Origin: Klebsormidium nitens
Lineage: Eukaryota; Streptophyta; Klebsormidiophyceae; Klebsormidiales; Klebsormidiaceae
Reading direction: 5' to 3'
NCBI GenBank assembly: GCA_000708835.1
Contig: DF237116.1
Span: forward strand, 62,001 to 126,000
Length of the DNA: 64,000 nucleotides
Under the pieces are notes generated by a model. That model ran no database searches. It saw only the letters and a program-made list of their open reading frames with translations, and was not told the origin of the DNA. Position numbers and translations under genes: made by a program. Shown in pieces: positions 22,623 to 35,746 of the stretch (its first letter is position 1; each line of letters opens with the position of its first letter).

Positions 22623-23741
22623 GGGAGCCGGAGCGTCAACCTTTCAGTGGTCAGACCTTGACCCGGCGACGGTTTGGTTAGCATGGGCCATAAAGAGCGG
22701 CCGCGCAACACTCCACTGTGCGGCCGCGAGGAACCCCTGCGCGGGTTATGCAGAGCGTAGCTAGCCTTGCGCGGTTGGGCCGGCCGCGGCGGGCCGGCGG
22801 CGCGCGGCAAATAGCTATATAGACCATGCGCTGGCAGGAGTCGCTAGTCGCCAGATCTCGCGTACATGGCCGTCTAGCTGCAGCTCAGGCGTATAAAGTT
22901 GAACTTCACTTGAAGCTATGCAGTACTGGCAGGCTGGCATGCTAAGCGCCGGTATCATCATGCACATTGCATACAGATATGATATTGGTGACTTCGCCAG
23001 TCTTGTACAAGAAATTGGGTCGCCTGCATCGGGCGCTTGCATCAGAGTTTAGAGTCAATTCTACATTAAGCGAGCCGCGCCGCCTTGTAAATAGGATAAG
23101 AACGCCTTCGATCGTACTGCCAATTAGTGGTCGATCATTCCTCTTGGATGCCGTGGCCGTACATGAGGCCGTGTACTGTCGCAACCAATAACAGCATTCC
23201 ACGGACCCGCGGCAGTGAATCGTTGAGCTATACCAGCTGACCCGCATGCATACCGCGCGCCACGTCTGCTTGGTGACGCATTTTCGTTTCGCTGTCATTC
23301 TTCAAGCGAAGGCCGTCCTTGTGCGGCGCGGGGTGTGCACTTTTCTGTTCTCAATAACGTACTGACTTCTAATTGGAAATTATGATGTCTGTCACACGGT
23401 TTCAGCCGTTGTCGGTACGTGACAAGTACACGTGGATGATTGAGCGGTTGCGTTTTATCGAACTACTTTTCCGGGGTGTACTTGGCCGCTGCCCCTATGA
23501 TTCCGACACAAGCATCACCCTGATCCACGCAAGGCTGATAGGAGGGAGAAAAGCTATGACAGTTCCTAATTGGAGGTTGAACCAGGCCAAACGCGTATGC
23601 CAGATTCCAGCAGCTACCTGACGAAACGTCCGTTTTACCATGAATTAATGTACAAACCCTTTTAGCACCACCGCAAATATACAAATACTGTAAACCTACA
23701 ATAAGGCGTATCAATTTATAAGGCTTTCTCAGCGAAAGCTC
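22623..23741. other. Intergenic: SBE 5' side to kinase 3' side
   Basis: GC-rich up to about 22810, then mixed-composition sequence without a supported ORF. Presumed to contain the SBE promoter and the kinase 3' UTR. Confidence 0.5.
22790..22830 (-). promoter_or_regulatory. Possible SBE core promoter
   Basis: A minus-strand TATATAG lies next to a very GC-rich CpG stretch (22690-22805), about 200 nt upstream of the candidate SBE start at 22622. Suggested by position and composition only. Confidence 0.3.
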
Positions 23742-26700
23742 TCAAGTAATCAACTCGTGCACCTTTTCCGCAATGACGCTCGGCTTGGCGGGCTTGAACA
23801 GCACTCCGTTCATCCCGGCGCTGGAGCAAGCCTCGTGAAGCTCCTCGGTGCTTGCATTGGCTGTATACGCAATGATGACTGTACTCCGACCTCCCAGGGG
23901 TTGTTCGAGCTCACGGATGAGACGGGTCGCCGCATATCCGTCGAGAATCGGCATCTGCATTTGATAAGGAGTAGACGCTCAGCCCCAGCAGCAACCACAT
24001 AACCCTGGCAAGATCTTGCACTGATCCCCACCGATAAGTCAGAAGCTTTGACTTCGCACCTCCTTCTAGCAAGCAACAAGATGTGATCGGCTTTGGAATA
24101 CGGCGTTCGAGCTCGGCTTGGTCTTGCAAAGCTGATGGCAGTTCAAGTGTGACCGCACTGATCGCCTGGGAGTTTGCTCCGGCCAAACGGAGATCTCCGA
24201 TTATGGATTGAATGTAAGGTCTCAGATTCTGGACCGCATCCAGATGCCCGATTTGTGTGTAAGATGATCATTAGAAAAGCGCCCTAAAAGAAGGGAACAT
24301 TGACTAGCTTCCCCCTCAAAGCAACAGGAAAGTGCTTGGCCTCAATACGGAACAGAAAGAGACATTTAGAAAAAGGGAAAACTGTGCTAAGCATGGTTGG
24401 AGGCAGGGCAGAATCCTTCCAGGGTACGAAACCGATTGAATTCGAAAGTGCAGGTTGCATAAACCGATAAATGGAGCGAATCCAAAGATCTTTCCCTATT
24501 TGCCGAATCCTCGGTTCTCGAGGAGAAAACGTAGAATGCAAGCTCGCAGAAGTGCGCTAGCTGAAGAGGAACGAGTTCCAAAGTAGAGAACGTTTTTCAC
24601 CCACCGGCTTCGCCAAGAAAACAAAGCTTTTATACACAAGGAACTCTGACAACTGACCTCGATATCCATCAATACGAAGTCGACCCGCGCGCGCGCGGCC
24701 GGCGCCGCTCCGAGCGCGCTCAGCCGCAGCGCGTTGACGCTCTCCATCCCGTCGCAACACAGCTCCACGCGCGCGCCCAACTTTTCGAGCGCGCGCTTTG
24801 CAGCCACGCGCAGGAACTGGTTGTCGTCCACCACGAGTGCGCGCATCCCGTCCAGCGGAGGCCGGGGGGGTCCGTTCGCGGGCTCAACGGAGGGGGGGTG
24901 GGGAATGATCCGGGACTTTGACCCCCCTATCGGGGATATGACTTCGATTCTCACAAGATTCCCCGGGATCACCTCTGGCAATTTAAGCCGTCCTGTAGCA
25001 AGCCCTCGAGTGGATTGGCGCTCACTTTGTACATTTTCTGCGTCCGTATTCGAAGTAAGCCCGTCCGAGACTAGTGTTTGATTGATGGTAATAGGCTCCG
25101 AGATGAGGCTTTCGACGAGGCGTTTAAGTTTGGAGGGGTAGAATGGAAGGTAGACTATGTCCGCAAAGCCGTGATCTTTCAAGACTTGACAAACGGTGGG
25201 AGGGGTATCCTTTTCGGCGACGAAAACAATTCGTACTTGGCGCTGGTGTTCGCCTGCACAGAACAAGCGAGGTCTGTTCAGCTGTGCATCGCAGTGGACA
25301 TGACGTTCACTGATGAAGAAACAACAACTCATCCGGTTGAATAACAGGAGTTGTTTGAAGGAAGCAGGAGGCGCCAGATGCAATGTCTCCTTGCGAAGAT
25401 GAACGGCGAGCCGACTCTACCCACACTGAGGAAAGAGATTTGAAAGAAACAACAAGCCAGTCATCGCAAGATTCACGAGTCGAAGCGAACGGAATGAGAA
25501 GACCAAGGGATCCAAACCAGTACAAACTCAAAAGCAAACCTCTCCGCAACTCATTTCTTTCCGGTGTGACTACGAAGAGCTCATCCTATTCGATAACCTC
25601 ATGAATAGTCATATCGAGCGTCCACCAATGAAGTCACTTACCGGCATCGCCCGTCAGCGTCGCTTCCTGTAGCCGCTCGAGTTCTCGCTCTAGTTGTTCT
25701 AGTTGTTGTAGGTCGCCCAATTCGCCCAGCAACGACAACTCAATAACCGCACAGTTAATCTGCTCTTCGTCTTCACAGGACGTCACCCCTTGGCTGTGAT
25801 CGGCGGCAACTCCTCTGTGAAACCCTTGCAACGGGGGCCCTGTCTCAAACCTGGGCTCCGCCGGCTCCGTTGACGGCTCAGCGAAGGCGCTTGCAACCGG
25901 AACGGACTCACTCGGAGAGTAGCGGAGGCGAGCGAGCTCCTGGATGGCGCTCAGGGCGTCTTCCCAGGCCGCCACGTGGCAGACGCTCGCTCCGCGAGCG
26001 CGCAACTTTCTCAAAACTAGTTCTCGCGTCTGCAACGGCCGCATCGCGAGCACCACATCCAATCTTGCCCAATGATTTGCACCGGTTTCACTAACCGTTT
26101 CCGCTCTACCGGAGTTTTCCAGCGCAACGTCAAACCGGACAAGGCACCCGGGCCCGGGCTTATCAGCGAAAGCCACGTGTCCTCCCATCAAGCCCACGAG
26201 CTTCTTCACAATCCCCAGCCCTAGCCCGGTGCCTCCGTGCGCCTGTGACGTGGCCGCCCCGTCCGCCTGTGCGTAGTCCATAAAGATGACGTCACGCTTT
26301 TCGGGGCTGACGCCGCACCCGGTGTCTTCGACCTCGAGAAGGAGCCGGGTTAGGGTTGCGGTCGGGGTATCGGTTAAGGGGGTAACCGAGGAAGGGGACC
26401 GCTGGAAGGGTACCGGTGGAAGGTTTCCCGGTGGAGAAGGGGCTTGGGGAAAATTGACCGCAGGAAGATCCACCGGTCGTGACTCGTCCGGAGGCGCCAA
26501 AGAGCACCTGACGCGAATGAAGCCGTCCTGCAGAAAAGAGTATTTCCTTCGAATGGAACCGAATCCCGGATCTATAGTAAAAGGGTCGCTGGAGCCGCAC
26601 TTCGCATGTTGCGTATTGGCTCCGGTCGTATGCTGAGAGCTAAATCAACTTTGTTACTTGGGAGACACAGGGCGAAGTAAGTCCTTCTTCAGAATCTTGA

Positions 26701-29700
26701 AGCCGACCTTTGAACGTGCGACATTCTATCTGGAACAGAAGTCAGGCCAAGCTCTTTTGCTCTCCCCAAATCTGGAAGATATGCTCTGATAGTCGGAGGG
26801 TAGCCAAAACGATTGCTGAATCCGCTGCATTCGACGACTTCACAGGACACCAAAGTATCAGCCACTTTGACAATCATTCAGAGCGAGAAAGTGAGGAACT
26901 TCTCGCAACCTGCCCTGATTCAACTTGGCTTCTGTCATATTTTCCGATCCATACTTCGACGAGAGTAACCATTGCAATTGCGCGACGTGGCCGCATTGAA
27001 ATCTGCCGGTCTGAATCCGACGAGGTGAGCAAAATACATTTAGTCTCTACGATCGTGGGAACTAAAGCTGTTTGCGGGAGCTTTATACGCTGACGTGTCC
27101 ATGAAGTGTGTGCAATGTTTATCGAATGGTTGATTGAAATTTTTCTTACCGAGGACCTTCAGATGAGCGTGCTACTGTATCAGCTAAACCTGTAGGGCAG
27201 TGCGTACCGCATTGGGCTGAGTGTTAATCACGCCTGTGGTGAATCCAACGAGTTAAAACCCGGTAATGAAAAAAGCTGGGGAGCCCTTACCTTGGTGAAC
27301 TTCACACTGTTGCTCAGAAGGTTGGAGACGACCTGCCGAAAGCGCAGCGCGTCGCCTAGGAGCGTTCGAGGCACAGCGTCTGCATGCAAGAATTCGGCTG
27401 ATTAGTATATTCCTGCAAAATGGCAGAACTTTCGTTTCAATATTGAGACTAACGTCAGAGACAGGTCGGAGGCTTCAGAAGTTGAAGCGCTTTCGGGAGC
27501 TTTCTCAATCAAGTAGCGCCATGTCCTTCTACAAATGTTCAAAATACGCCCGACGCCTAACAACCACCTTTTCCAACGTTCAGTTAGCGTCATTAAACAA
27601 AGGCTCTAGGCTCTTTTTTTAATTCCACTGGTCCAGAACGCTTCCACTTTCCGTAGGCGGGGAAGTCCTGGGCGGTTTTCCTTATGCTGGCTCGAAGACA
27701 CACCAGAGATTCCTCTGAGCTCCAGTGTATTCGTCCATACTTTTCGACATCGTCCAGAGTTAGTCCCTATGCTTAATTGCACGCCTCTGTCGATGCTCAA
27801 CCCCTGGAAGTCATTGAAGGTACAATCGTTTCCAGACTACGTCTACGCCTCTTCATTCAAGTCGGACTACTGAGAAAGTTTGCTACACGAGAGATACACT
27901 GCATGAAGTCCCGTCACATGTCCCGGCAGTTCAACAAGAAACAAACCGCGGGGGAACAGTTTTAACAAAAGACGTTTACCTCCGAGATCCGGGGACCTTC
28001 ACTCAAACCGCAAAAAGAAGCTACGTTTGAACTTCAATTTCGCCATACCGTAGGCCAGTATACATTTCCCTACAATGAATCTTTTTGGACATCGGAGGGA
28101 TGCGAAAATTGAATTTGAAAGGTGCAGTAAGCTGCTCGGGGCTGCTCCTTACCTTGAACTTCGAGCAATATCTCTAATCCCTTCTTGGCGCATGTGACCC
28201 CGTAGAGTTCCACCAGCGTCTCAAGCTGCTCCACCGGATCGAAGAGGGCCTTGTCCAACGACATTTTGCCGGCCTCAATCTTCAAGAAACGTAGGAATGC
28301 CAAGAATCAGTTTCAGAATCTGGCACTTTGTAGGTTTGATCCTGGGCTCTTGAAGTTCTTGGGAGTCGAGTTCGTTGTTTGGTCAAAGAAAGACATGCCC
28401 AGAGACGGTACCTGACGTCGTCGAATCGACTCGAATCCGGTATTACCTGTCGATTAGACTCGGTTGGGCAGCGAATTTTACAGAGAACCCGGAGCTCTGA
28501 CGCAGAGCCAAGGAGATTGATAGCTTAGATACAGTCCTAGATTCTTGTGTTCGGAAGGATTGGAGATATGCTGGGTTAAAACCAACCTTTTCAGGAATTG
28601 TACAAGCACATGAAGGACGTTCAGTCCTTTTTATGTGTTCTCACCCTGCTGAAGAAGATTTCACCCTGCCGAAGTACAGACACTTTCTTACAAAGACCAG
28701 ATTCTGAACGCCTAGGGCGTCCTCTACAGAGTCATTTCAAGGCTCCGTAAACGGACTTACCTTGCTGAAGTCTAGAACCTCGTTGAGGAGGTCGAGCTGC
28801 TGCAGCGCGCACTCCTTGACTTGCTTTACTTGCTCGCTCTGTTCCGACGACAGGTTTGTTTCCAGAACCATGTCGAGGAGACCGACCATTGCCGCAGACG
28901 GGTTTCTCAAGTCGTGGCTGCAAGAGAACTGCATCATGTTCAAGGTAGGGCAGTCGCTCACAAGGCGTGCGGGCACACATATTCTTCGGGTTGGAGACGC
29001 AACGGCTGAGAACTTAAATTCCGCTCCATGGGTTAGAGTCATTGTCTGGAACGTAACCAGAAGGATATTCAGAGTGCAGAAAGTCGAAAGAGCGTGGCTG
29101 TACAACCGGTTATCCGCACTGAAAACGTGAACAATAGCAATCTGGATCGCCACATAGACTGCACCTGATTATTCCAAGGAAACGCAGCTGGTCTTTTATT
29201 TCGATCTGCTCATTCACGCGATCTCTGCAAAATCTTGACCTAAAAAGCTACACCAAAGCCGCCAAGGAAGTCCGCACTGCCTGGCCGCAAAATAGTTTAG
29301 AGCACTGAAGTTTTCCTCCGTTTGATATCCGAGTGTGCAGGAACCAAATCTACAGGGGGACGGCGACGCGCAAAACACAAGGGATTGAAATGCAAACAAG
29401 ATTCCGCGGAAGTTTTCGGCTCTGATGCTTACCTAATGGTCGCGAGAAACTTGGTCTTGAACGCGTCCCGCGTCTCCGCACGCCGCTTGGCCTCCAGGTT
29501 CTCGATTACTTGCGCCTTAAGCCGCATCTCCTTGCTGATTGGATCGGTGAAGAGTACGATCAGAGTGCACCCGACAATCAAGAACGCGATAGTCGTCACC
29601 ATGATGATGACTTTCATGTGCCGCGCGTTCGAGTCGATCTGCCCCATAACCGCGCCACGTGGCATCACCAGGGTGCCCCAGAACGTTATCCCACGGATCG

Positions 29701-32700
29701 ACACCGGCTTCGTCTGGATGTAGTACTTCGACCCGCCCAGGCTGACGTCACCCTGGCAGCTCAGCGCCGCCGTCGTCCCGTTCCGTCCGTTCGATCCGCT
29801 CACGGCTGCGACGTAGGCGTCCGCCTGCCGGATGACGTCACTGCTCGACTCGTTCGGCCGTATCAGCGCTGCGCGGGCGTCAGCGGAAGCCCCCTGGGAG
29901 TCCGCCACTATGTGCGTCCCGTTCGTGAAGTACATCAGACCGCGCCGAAGGTTGAACGTCTCTAGAAACTTGGTGATCGTATCCAAGTAAAAGTAGAGCG
30001 CGACAACGCCCACAACTTCGCCCGTGCTTTCGAGAGTAACCCGCTGGCCGAGAACTAGAGTGGGCCTCCCCGACAGCGCCTCTATGCGAATCTCACTTCC
30101 GAACCCGTCCGCTGACGTCAGCGCCTGGCGGTACCAGGCCCGTTGGCGGAAGTCTAACGGATCCAGGGCCACGATGCTGGACACGCCGTACAGAGGAGAC
30201 GCCGTCGTTTTGTTGAGAACCTGGAGAGAATATATGTTGGTCAAGAGAAGAAAGCGCATCAAAACGGCAGGAAAAGTCCCAGTTGGTCCGAAAAGTTGCA
30301 TCGGAGTGGCTCAGCTAAGAGGATTTGTATTAGGCGGAAAAGTGCGTAAACAGCCACCAAGCGGTGCGCGCGAAGTACGGTGGAAGAGACGCTGTTGTGA
30401 GGGACCTCGTTAGACCGGTCAGTGTTGGCCCGTTTTGCGTTTTATTACAAAGGGATACCACTTAGACGGAGTACTCAGATCGACGGCCACGATGCTTCTG
30501 CATGGCAAAGAAGAAACGCTTAGCGTCTGGTGAAAGATGTAGAGTCAATAACACAGTCCGGCCTAAAGATGGGCTATTTTGCTTCGTCAGTGCCAAACAC
30601 TAGTCGCTCCGATTCTTGTTTTTTTGGCTCCTGCAGGAGAGACAGCATCGTCATGCCTTCTGATGCAGTCCACAAAACAGACACTTTGTCCCTTTTTAAC
30701 AGCTGGTACGGAGTGAGAAAACCGGTAAATAGGGCAGCGGCCCCTCAAACGACGGAACGGAAACGGTCAAAAGTGGTTCTTCAGCCAGCCAACAAGCTTG
30801 ACACTCTGGTTTCATCCTTCACGAAGCACACACAGATAGAGAAGACGATTTGTCCTTTTTGTGCTTTGAAAACACCTAAGCGGACCAGACGTATCCTCGG
30901 TCGACAAAGAAGTGGCAGCTGAGTTGATGCTCAAGCACTCTCGAACGATATGAGAAGGACTGCCGAAGGAAACCTACCGCGTAGAAGCGAGGCAACGGTT
31001 CTCCTTCAGGGACGGTGCGGTTGGAGAAAACCAGCAGCAGCGTCTCGTTTGCGAGAGGTTTGCTTGTGTTCGACGGAGTATAAAGGATGCTATACCTGTA
31101 CGACAAAGAAATTTAAGAAAGTCAAATTTGGGACTTTTAAAGGAGGGTAGGTTAGCACATTGGAGCTCAGGTAGTTCCGCTTACGCCCTATCTTTCGAGA
31201 GCGAAGAGAGGAAGTGGTGCTTCTTCCACCGGACAAAGGAGGGGCAACTTTGCAAAAGATAAGATACACAAGTTTTTTGAATAGGAGAAGAAAACTACGG
31301 CTTCACAAGAAGGGGGTCGGAATCGTAGGGATGGCTCGAAAAACGACGTACATAGAACGGGCCTGTCTAGCAAGCCTGTCTAGCAACCCGTATGAGCGAC
31401 TGATCAGGGCACCGCAGCACCTAATAGTCGAAGCATCGGCGACTGTGTTGTCCTCTGAACTAAAACAGCTAGAAAGACAGACGCCTCACTCCGGAAGCCG
31501 ATCTTCTGGACAATCCGCAGATCTTCCAGGGTTCAGCACCCAGCCGTACGTTACAAAAAACTTGAAAAAAAAGGCTTCTCACCTCCCATTCTGGCGAACC
31601 ACCCCGACTCCATTCACGGCCACGCAGTTTCTGATGGTCGTTAGCGTCGATTGATACACCTGGATGGTAAAATTTGCCTGATTTGAGATTCGAAGCTGGC
31701 TGCGGCTGATCTTCAGAGATGAAATACGTATGGTCTGGCGGATGCGACGCTTCTCAGAGTGCTTCGACGCTCTTTGCCCTTGCTGCAACAGCAGATGTTA
31801 AGCAACATTGCGTTTGTCTGTTTCCTTGATTAGTCCGTAAGGGACCCTGTGCATGAACAAGAAGTCGGGGCTTCCCCCGGATCCCTTTCCACCTCACCTT
31901 TTCCAGCAGTCCGCTGCAGAATTCCGTTTGAGGATAAGCAGACGCGAATCCAACACAAAAGCTTTTGTGGATAGCAAAAACCTGTCAAGATTAAAGTAAG
32001 CGTCGTACAAACCAAGGAGAAATCGCTTTGCAAACGCTGGTAAGAAAGAGCTTTCGACGAACAACAAGTTTCGCACACGATAATTCCCTAAAAGAGCCGG
32101 GATTTTGGAAGCCAAGCTAGAAGGCACATGAAAAGATAGTAAAAAAGATCCGCACAATGTTCTGGCGCGCGACCAGCGTTTCGTTCACGGCCAACTGGTT
32201 GATCAGCGCGACGTTTCCTGCAAGCGTGCGCATGCACGTGTCCGCCTCGTGGAAGAGTCCCATGAAGTTGTCCGAACCGCGGTCCAAAAGCTCCTGTCCG
32301 AGGCCGCACGCCAAGTCCGCAACCGAGCTCGATGCGGACCGGGTCGTGAGGACGAAGGTCAGGGCGGCACTACCGGAAAGGAGCACCGCAAACAGAACCT
32401 GAGGAGCACAAGAAGGTTAGGATTCAGATCTTGCAGCTTGCAATGTTTCGAGACCTTATGTGACGTTGAAAAGTTGGAGCTACAGGTCATCATCGATCCT
32501 GAGGCAATGACAGAAGAAGGGAGACAAGCAGAGCGTTATAGCTCATGTACCAGCAGTATCACAAACTTTGATACGTGAGACAGTAACTGTCTCGGTTGTG
32601 AAGGGAGTTTGGCCATCGATACATCCTTACAGAGCCTGCTTTGCTTGATTGGTTTCGTTATTTTCATTTCTGTAGCAAACTCTAACCCTGCACGTATTAG

Positions 32701-33504
32701 TGGTTCTGGAAATTGAGGTCATCATGTGCACTCATGGAAATCTGCACTGCACTTTGCGTGTGCAGCAAATGACTTCATAGGAGCCAACTCGGCAATACTC
32801 AGCAGGAGCTCGAAAAGCACAACCTGCAAGAATATGTTCGAAGGTCTTGGGAGGCAACGGTTTTGAACAAGAATATCCTGCCAAGAGCGGAAAGATGCAG
32901 AATCAGCACAAAGAGGGATTTCAAAGTCTTCACAAACTGCAATGCTAGCGCAGAAATTGCAGATACGTCCCTAAGCATCACCAGCAGCTCACGTCAAAGC
33001 TGACTCTCCTAGGGCTTGCTGGTCTGTGGACTAGTTCAGGAACCGCTTCATTACGCAAAGACATTTCAGATCTCGTGAGGTGGTGCTAGAATAATGGAGA
33101 AAAATCTGAATGCCAAGGAAATTAAGCAACCATGCAGGTGAGACACTGACTTTACCAATTGTGCATTGTCACTTTGGGAAGCAGATGCACAACTAAACTA
33201 GCTGACTTGGTCTGTTGACGCCTGGGCTGATTCGATTGGTCAGGAATACGCAGTTGAGAAACAATGCAAACGGTCTGATGTAAATGATTGTTGATGGCAA
33301 AAGGATCCGGCGAAATTCAATGACATGCCCCGCTGGCAGAAAAGGGTGAACCAGATCAACATGGATAGGGTTGTTTCATCTTTCAATAGTCCTCACCGTC
33401 ATTAGCAGCCGGAGAAAGAGGATGTTGAAACTCTTTCGCAGCGGTGTCGGTGGCACAGGATGCACCAGACCGGTCTCCACGTCAGCTTCCTCATCTTGCG
33501 CCAT
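23742..33504 (-). CDS. Hybrid histidine kinase, AHK1-like, with Cache sensor
   Basis: Membrane sensor kinase starting a His-Asp phosphorelay. Eleven exons: 33504-33397, 32398-32156, 31782-31583, 31095-30978, 30220-29433, 28917-28761, 28279-28153, 27379-27291, 26527-25642, 25253-24658, 23954-23742 (TGA). All phases match; about 1,174 residues. Order: short cytosolic N-end (MAQDEEADVETG); TM1 (VLFAVLLSGSAALTFVL); extracellular double-Cache-like sensor with DFRQRAWYRQAL; TM2 (VIIMVTTIAFLIVGC); H-box SHDLRNP (His about residue 487); N-box VVSNLLSNSVKFTK; G1 EDTGCGV; G2 GGTGLGLGI; a degenerate receiver without the acidic pocket; then a true receiver with VVDDNQF, VLMDIEMP (phospho-Asp about 1102) and FKPAKP (Lys). 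Length and His/Asp spacing resemble plant AHK1 osmosensor kinases rather than CHASE cytokinin receptors (established family knowledge). The donor after exon 2 (GTGCGG) is weak. Paralogy with other plant hybrid kinases is not excluded. Confidence 0.92.
28639..28677 (-). repeat. Short donor-side echoes of the kinase H-box exon
   Basis: The plus-strand junction TTACCTTGCTGAAGTCTAGA (28757-28776) is echoed at 28640-28655 and 28660-28677 in the downstream intron (about 16 of 20 bases in the second). They are short, so less certain than the SBE arrays. A possible acceptor-side copy of kinase exon 30220-29433 is near 30455-30498. Confidence 0.5.
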
Positions 33505-35746
33505 GTGTCTGGAACAGAGCCACACAGGTGCAGATTCAAGTAGTAATCAAGTGCAGATTGCAGAACAGATAATAAGTGCAGATCACAAATATACACATGT
33601 TGCAGAATGAACTACTCTGGCCATATTGAAGCTTGTCCATAGCAAGCTGCTGAACAATAAGCAAGGAGGAGAACAGTCTTCATTGTCCAGCAAATGTCTT
33701 GCTGTTTCTTGCTACAGACAGGTCTCCAACCTTCTAGCACATTTGTTCCGTCAGCTCCTGACAGGTTGGATAGTCATACAACCAGTCACTTCCATGTTTC
33801 TAAGTTATCTCCTCAAGTGCCAGCATGTGTCCTCCCTGCCTATTCATTGGATATAGACAGTTCTGCTGGAGACCACAATCATTTGGCGTCCCATTGGGAC
33901 TGGCTAGCACTTCAGCTTCTGGCCCTCAGTCAACTTGTTCAGCAGAAAGAGTACTTAGCAATAGCCTTCCTTCTGAGAGAAAATTGAGAGATGAGGTGAA
34001 ATATTGATTATCCGCCTGATGTATGGTCTCCGTGGTTCCGACTTAGCTAGTGATCTGAGAGTTTCCCTATTCTAAAAACAGAGATTATCACTATCAGTAA
34101 GCTGTGGGCCATGAGCAGCTCCATTTGACCTCGGTCTACAAGGGCCAACTAGTGAGTCCAGATGCTCAGAGTGCCCCCCTTCAGAGCTCATGTCCTAGAG
34201 TGATTTTCACCCTTTGCAACCTCTACTGAAGCTGAGCCTTCTGTTTCCCCGTCTGTTTCCATCCGTTCCATCGCACTCATTTTCAGCTTCTCTCTCCGTA
34301 GTCTCCAACATGTCACCAGATTGAGAACCACCTAGCTGGCCAACGACACTCCAAGCTAAAAACTTACCGGAATGTGACAGGTTTCTTTCAAACTGCGGTG
34401 GCCCTTGCTTCTCTAGCTGCTCCAGATGCATGCCTTTGCTAGACCCTGACCAGAATCCATCGGCGCACAATTAATGCTAGAGTCAGCTGCACAATTGGCT
34501 CCTCGCTTCTTTTTCGAGAGTAGCCATCAAGGAGTATCTTCAAAGGTGTGCCCCAGCTCCTCTGAGCACTTTTGATCTCTCAGGCTCTGAAGGGGCCTGC
34601 CCTTTCCTGTCCAGCGTTTGTTTCTCTCCCTCTCATCTCCCTCTCATCTGAAAGGATGGGGAAACGGTCGGATGGAGTTCTCTTTGTTGAATCGACTGCT
34701 CCTCACCTCAGAGGATCCTTCACTGATCCTCCTCGAGCGAGCTAGCGGTGCTACCTACGGTGCGGTGGAAGATGGCCACATGGGCTTGTGTCAGGGCACC
34801 AGCAGTACTACCTACAGTAGCCTGCCTCTAGCCTCTAGGGCGGGCCCAGCCGGGACTCGGGAGCCCCCGGCCGTATAGCGTTGCTCAATCACGTGATTCA
34901 CCAACATTGTGTCAGTAATTCTGGCTCGTGCTGCGTGCGTGCATGATTCATATACCCGGTACTTTTGATGCGTAAACAGTTTCATTTCTGACAACCGATG
35001 ATAAATTTCGTACGGCCCGTGGCAACTGATCTGGAAAATAACGGTCAGCCGCGCGCGGTGGATCTGAAACGTCAATGTCGTCGAACATACACGTCAGTTT
35101 ACGAAACCGGCCTACTCAAGCTAGTAGTACGTAGTACGTACTCAGCGTGCGCGAATGAAAAGACAGAACAGTACTTGAGGAAGCTTTCGTTCAATTGCTT
35201 CAACTTTCAAGCAATCAGAGTCAAACTCAACAAATTCAGAATTAATATACATATGCCTGCATAGCTTGGAAGCAAATGAGAAATGTGCTCTACCTAGATC
35301 TATTCCGTCCGCTCTAGCCAATGCTGACAACAAACGGACTTTGGAGCAGCGGACTTCCGAATCAGCGGAATGGCGGGCTAGGGTTCAACTTCGAAATTCG
35401 AGTCACGTTCACGATCGAGGAAAGCTGAGCTCAGGAAACGTCTTGGCAATTGAGCCCGAGCAGGGATGGCGGAGCACATGTGGTCGTCACTTGGGCCAGG
35501 AGAGGGATCCTAAAAGGGAGGTCTGGGGTGATGGTATGGTGGCGCACTCATATCTGTTGTGGAGAAAGAGCAGTTGTAGAGCCTCTTGGGTGCCGTTTGC
35601 ACGACGTATGCAGCCTCTTCATTATGGTCGCTTCACAGTTCGAGGCGGAAGGTGCAGTCTGACTGTTTGGAGCTTTGGAGCTTCGACTTGTGACATCACC
35701 TGGCATGTGGAAGTGGTGACGTGATTAGGGTTAGGGTCATTTGTGC
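33505..35746. other. Divergent intergenic region, kinase and RRM gene
   Basis: 2.2 kb separate the two start codons, so promoters for both should lie here. No protein-coding signal beyond random short frames. Short CT-rich repeats occur at 34620-34650. Confidence 0.6.
35725..35736 (+). promoter_or_regulatory. Telo-box-like repeat before the RRM start codon
   Basis: Two TTAGGG units end 10 nt before the ATG at 35747. Telo-boxes (AAACCCTAA) are known in plant 5' regions of growth and translation genes. Here it would be in the 5' UTR; function is an inference. Confidence 0.3.

Noticed and set aside
25870-26636. Plus-strand ORFs near 26 kb
   Set aside because: Shadows of the GC-rich kinase exon carrying G1/G2 boxes on the minus strand.
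31366-31391. 12-bp direct repeat CCTGTCTAGCAA
   Set aside because: Short, two copies, no neighbouring exon or element match.
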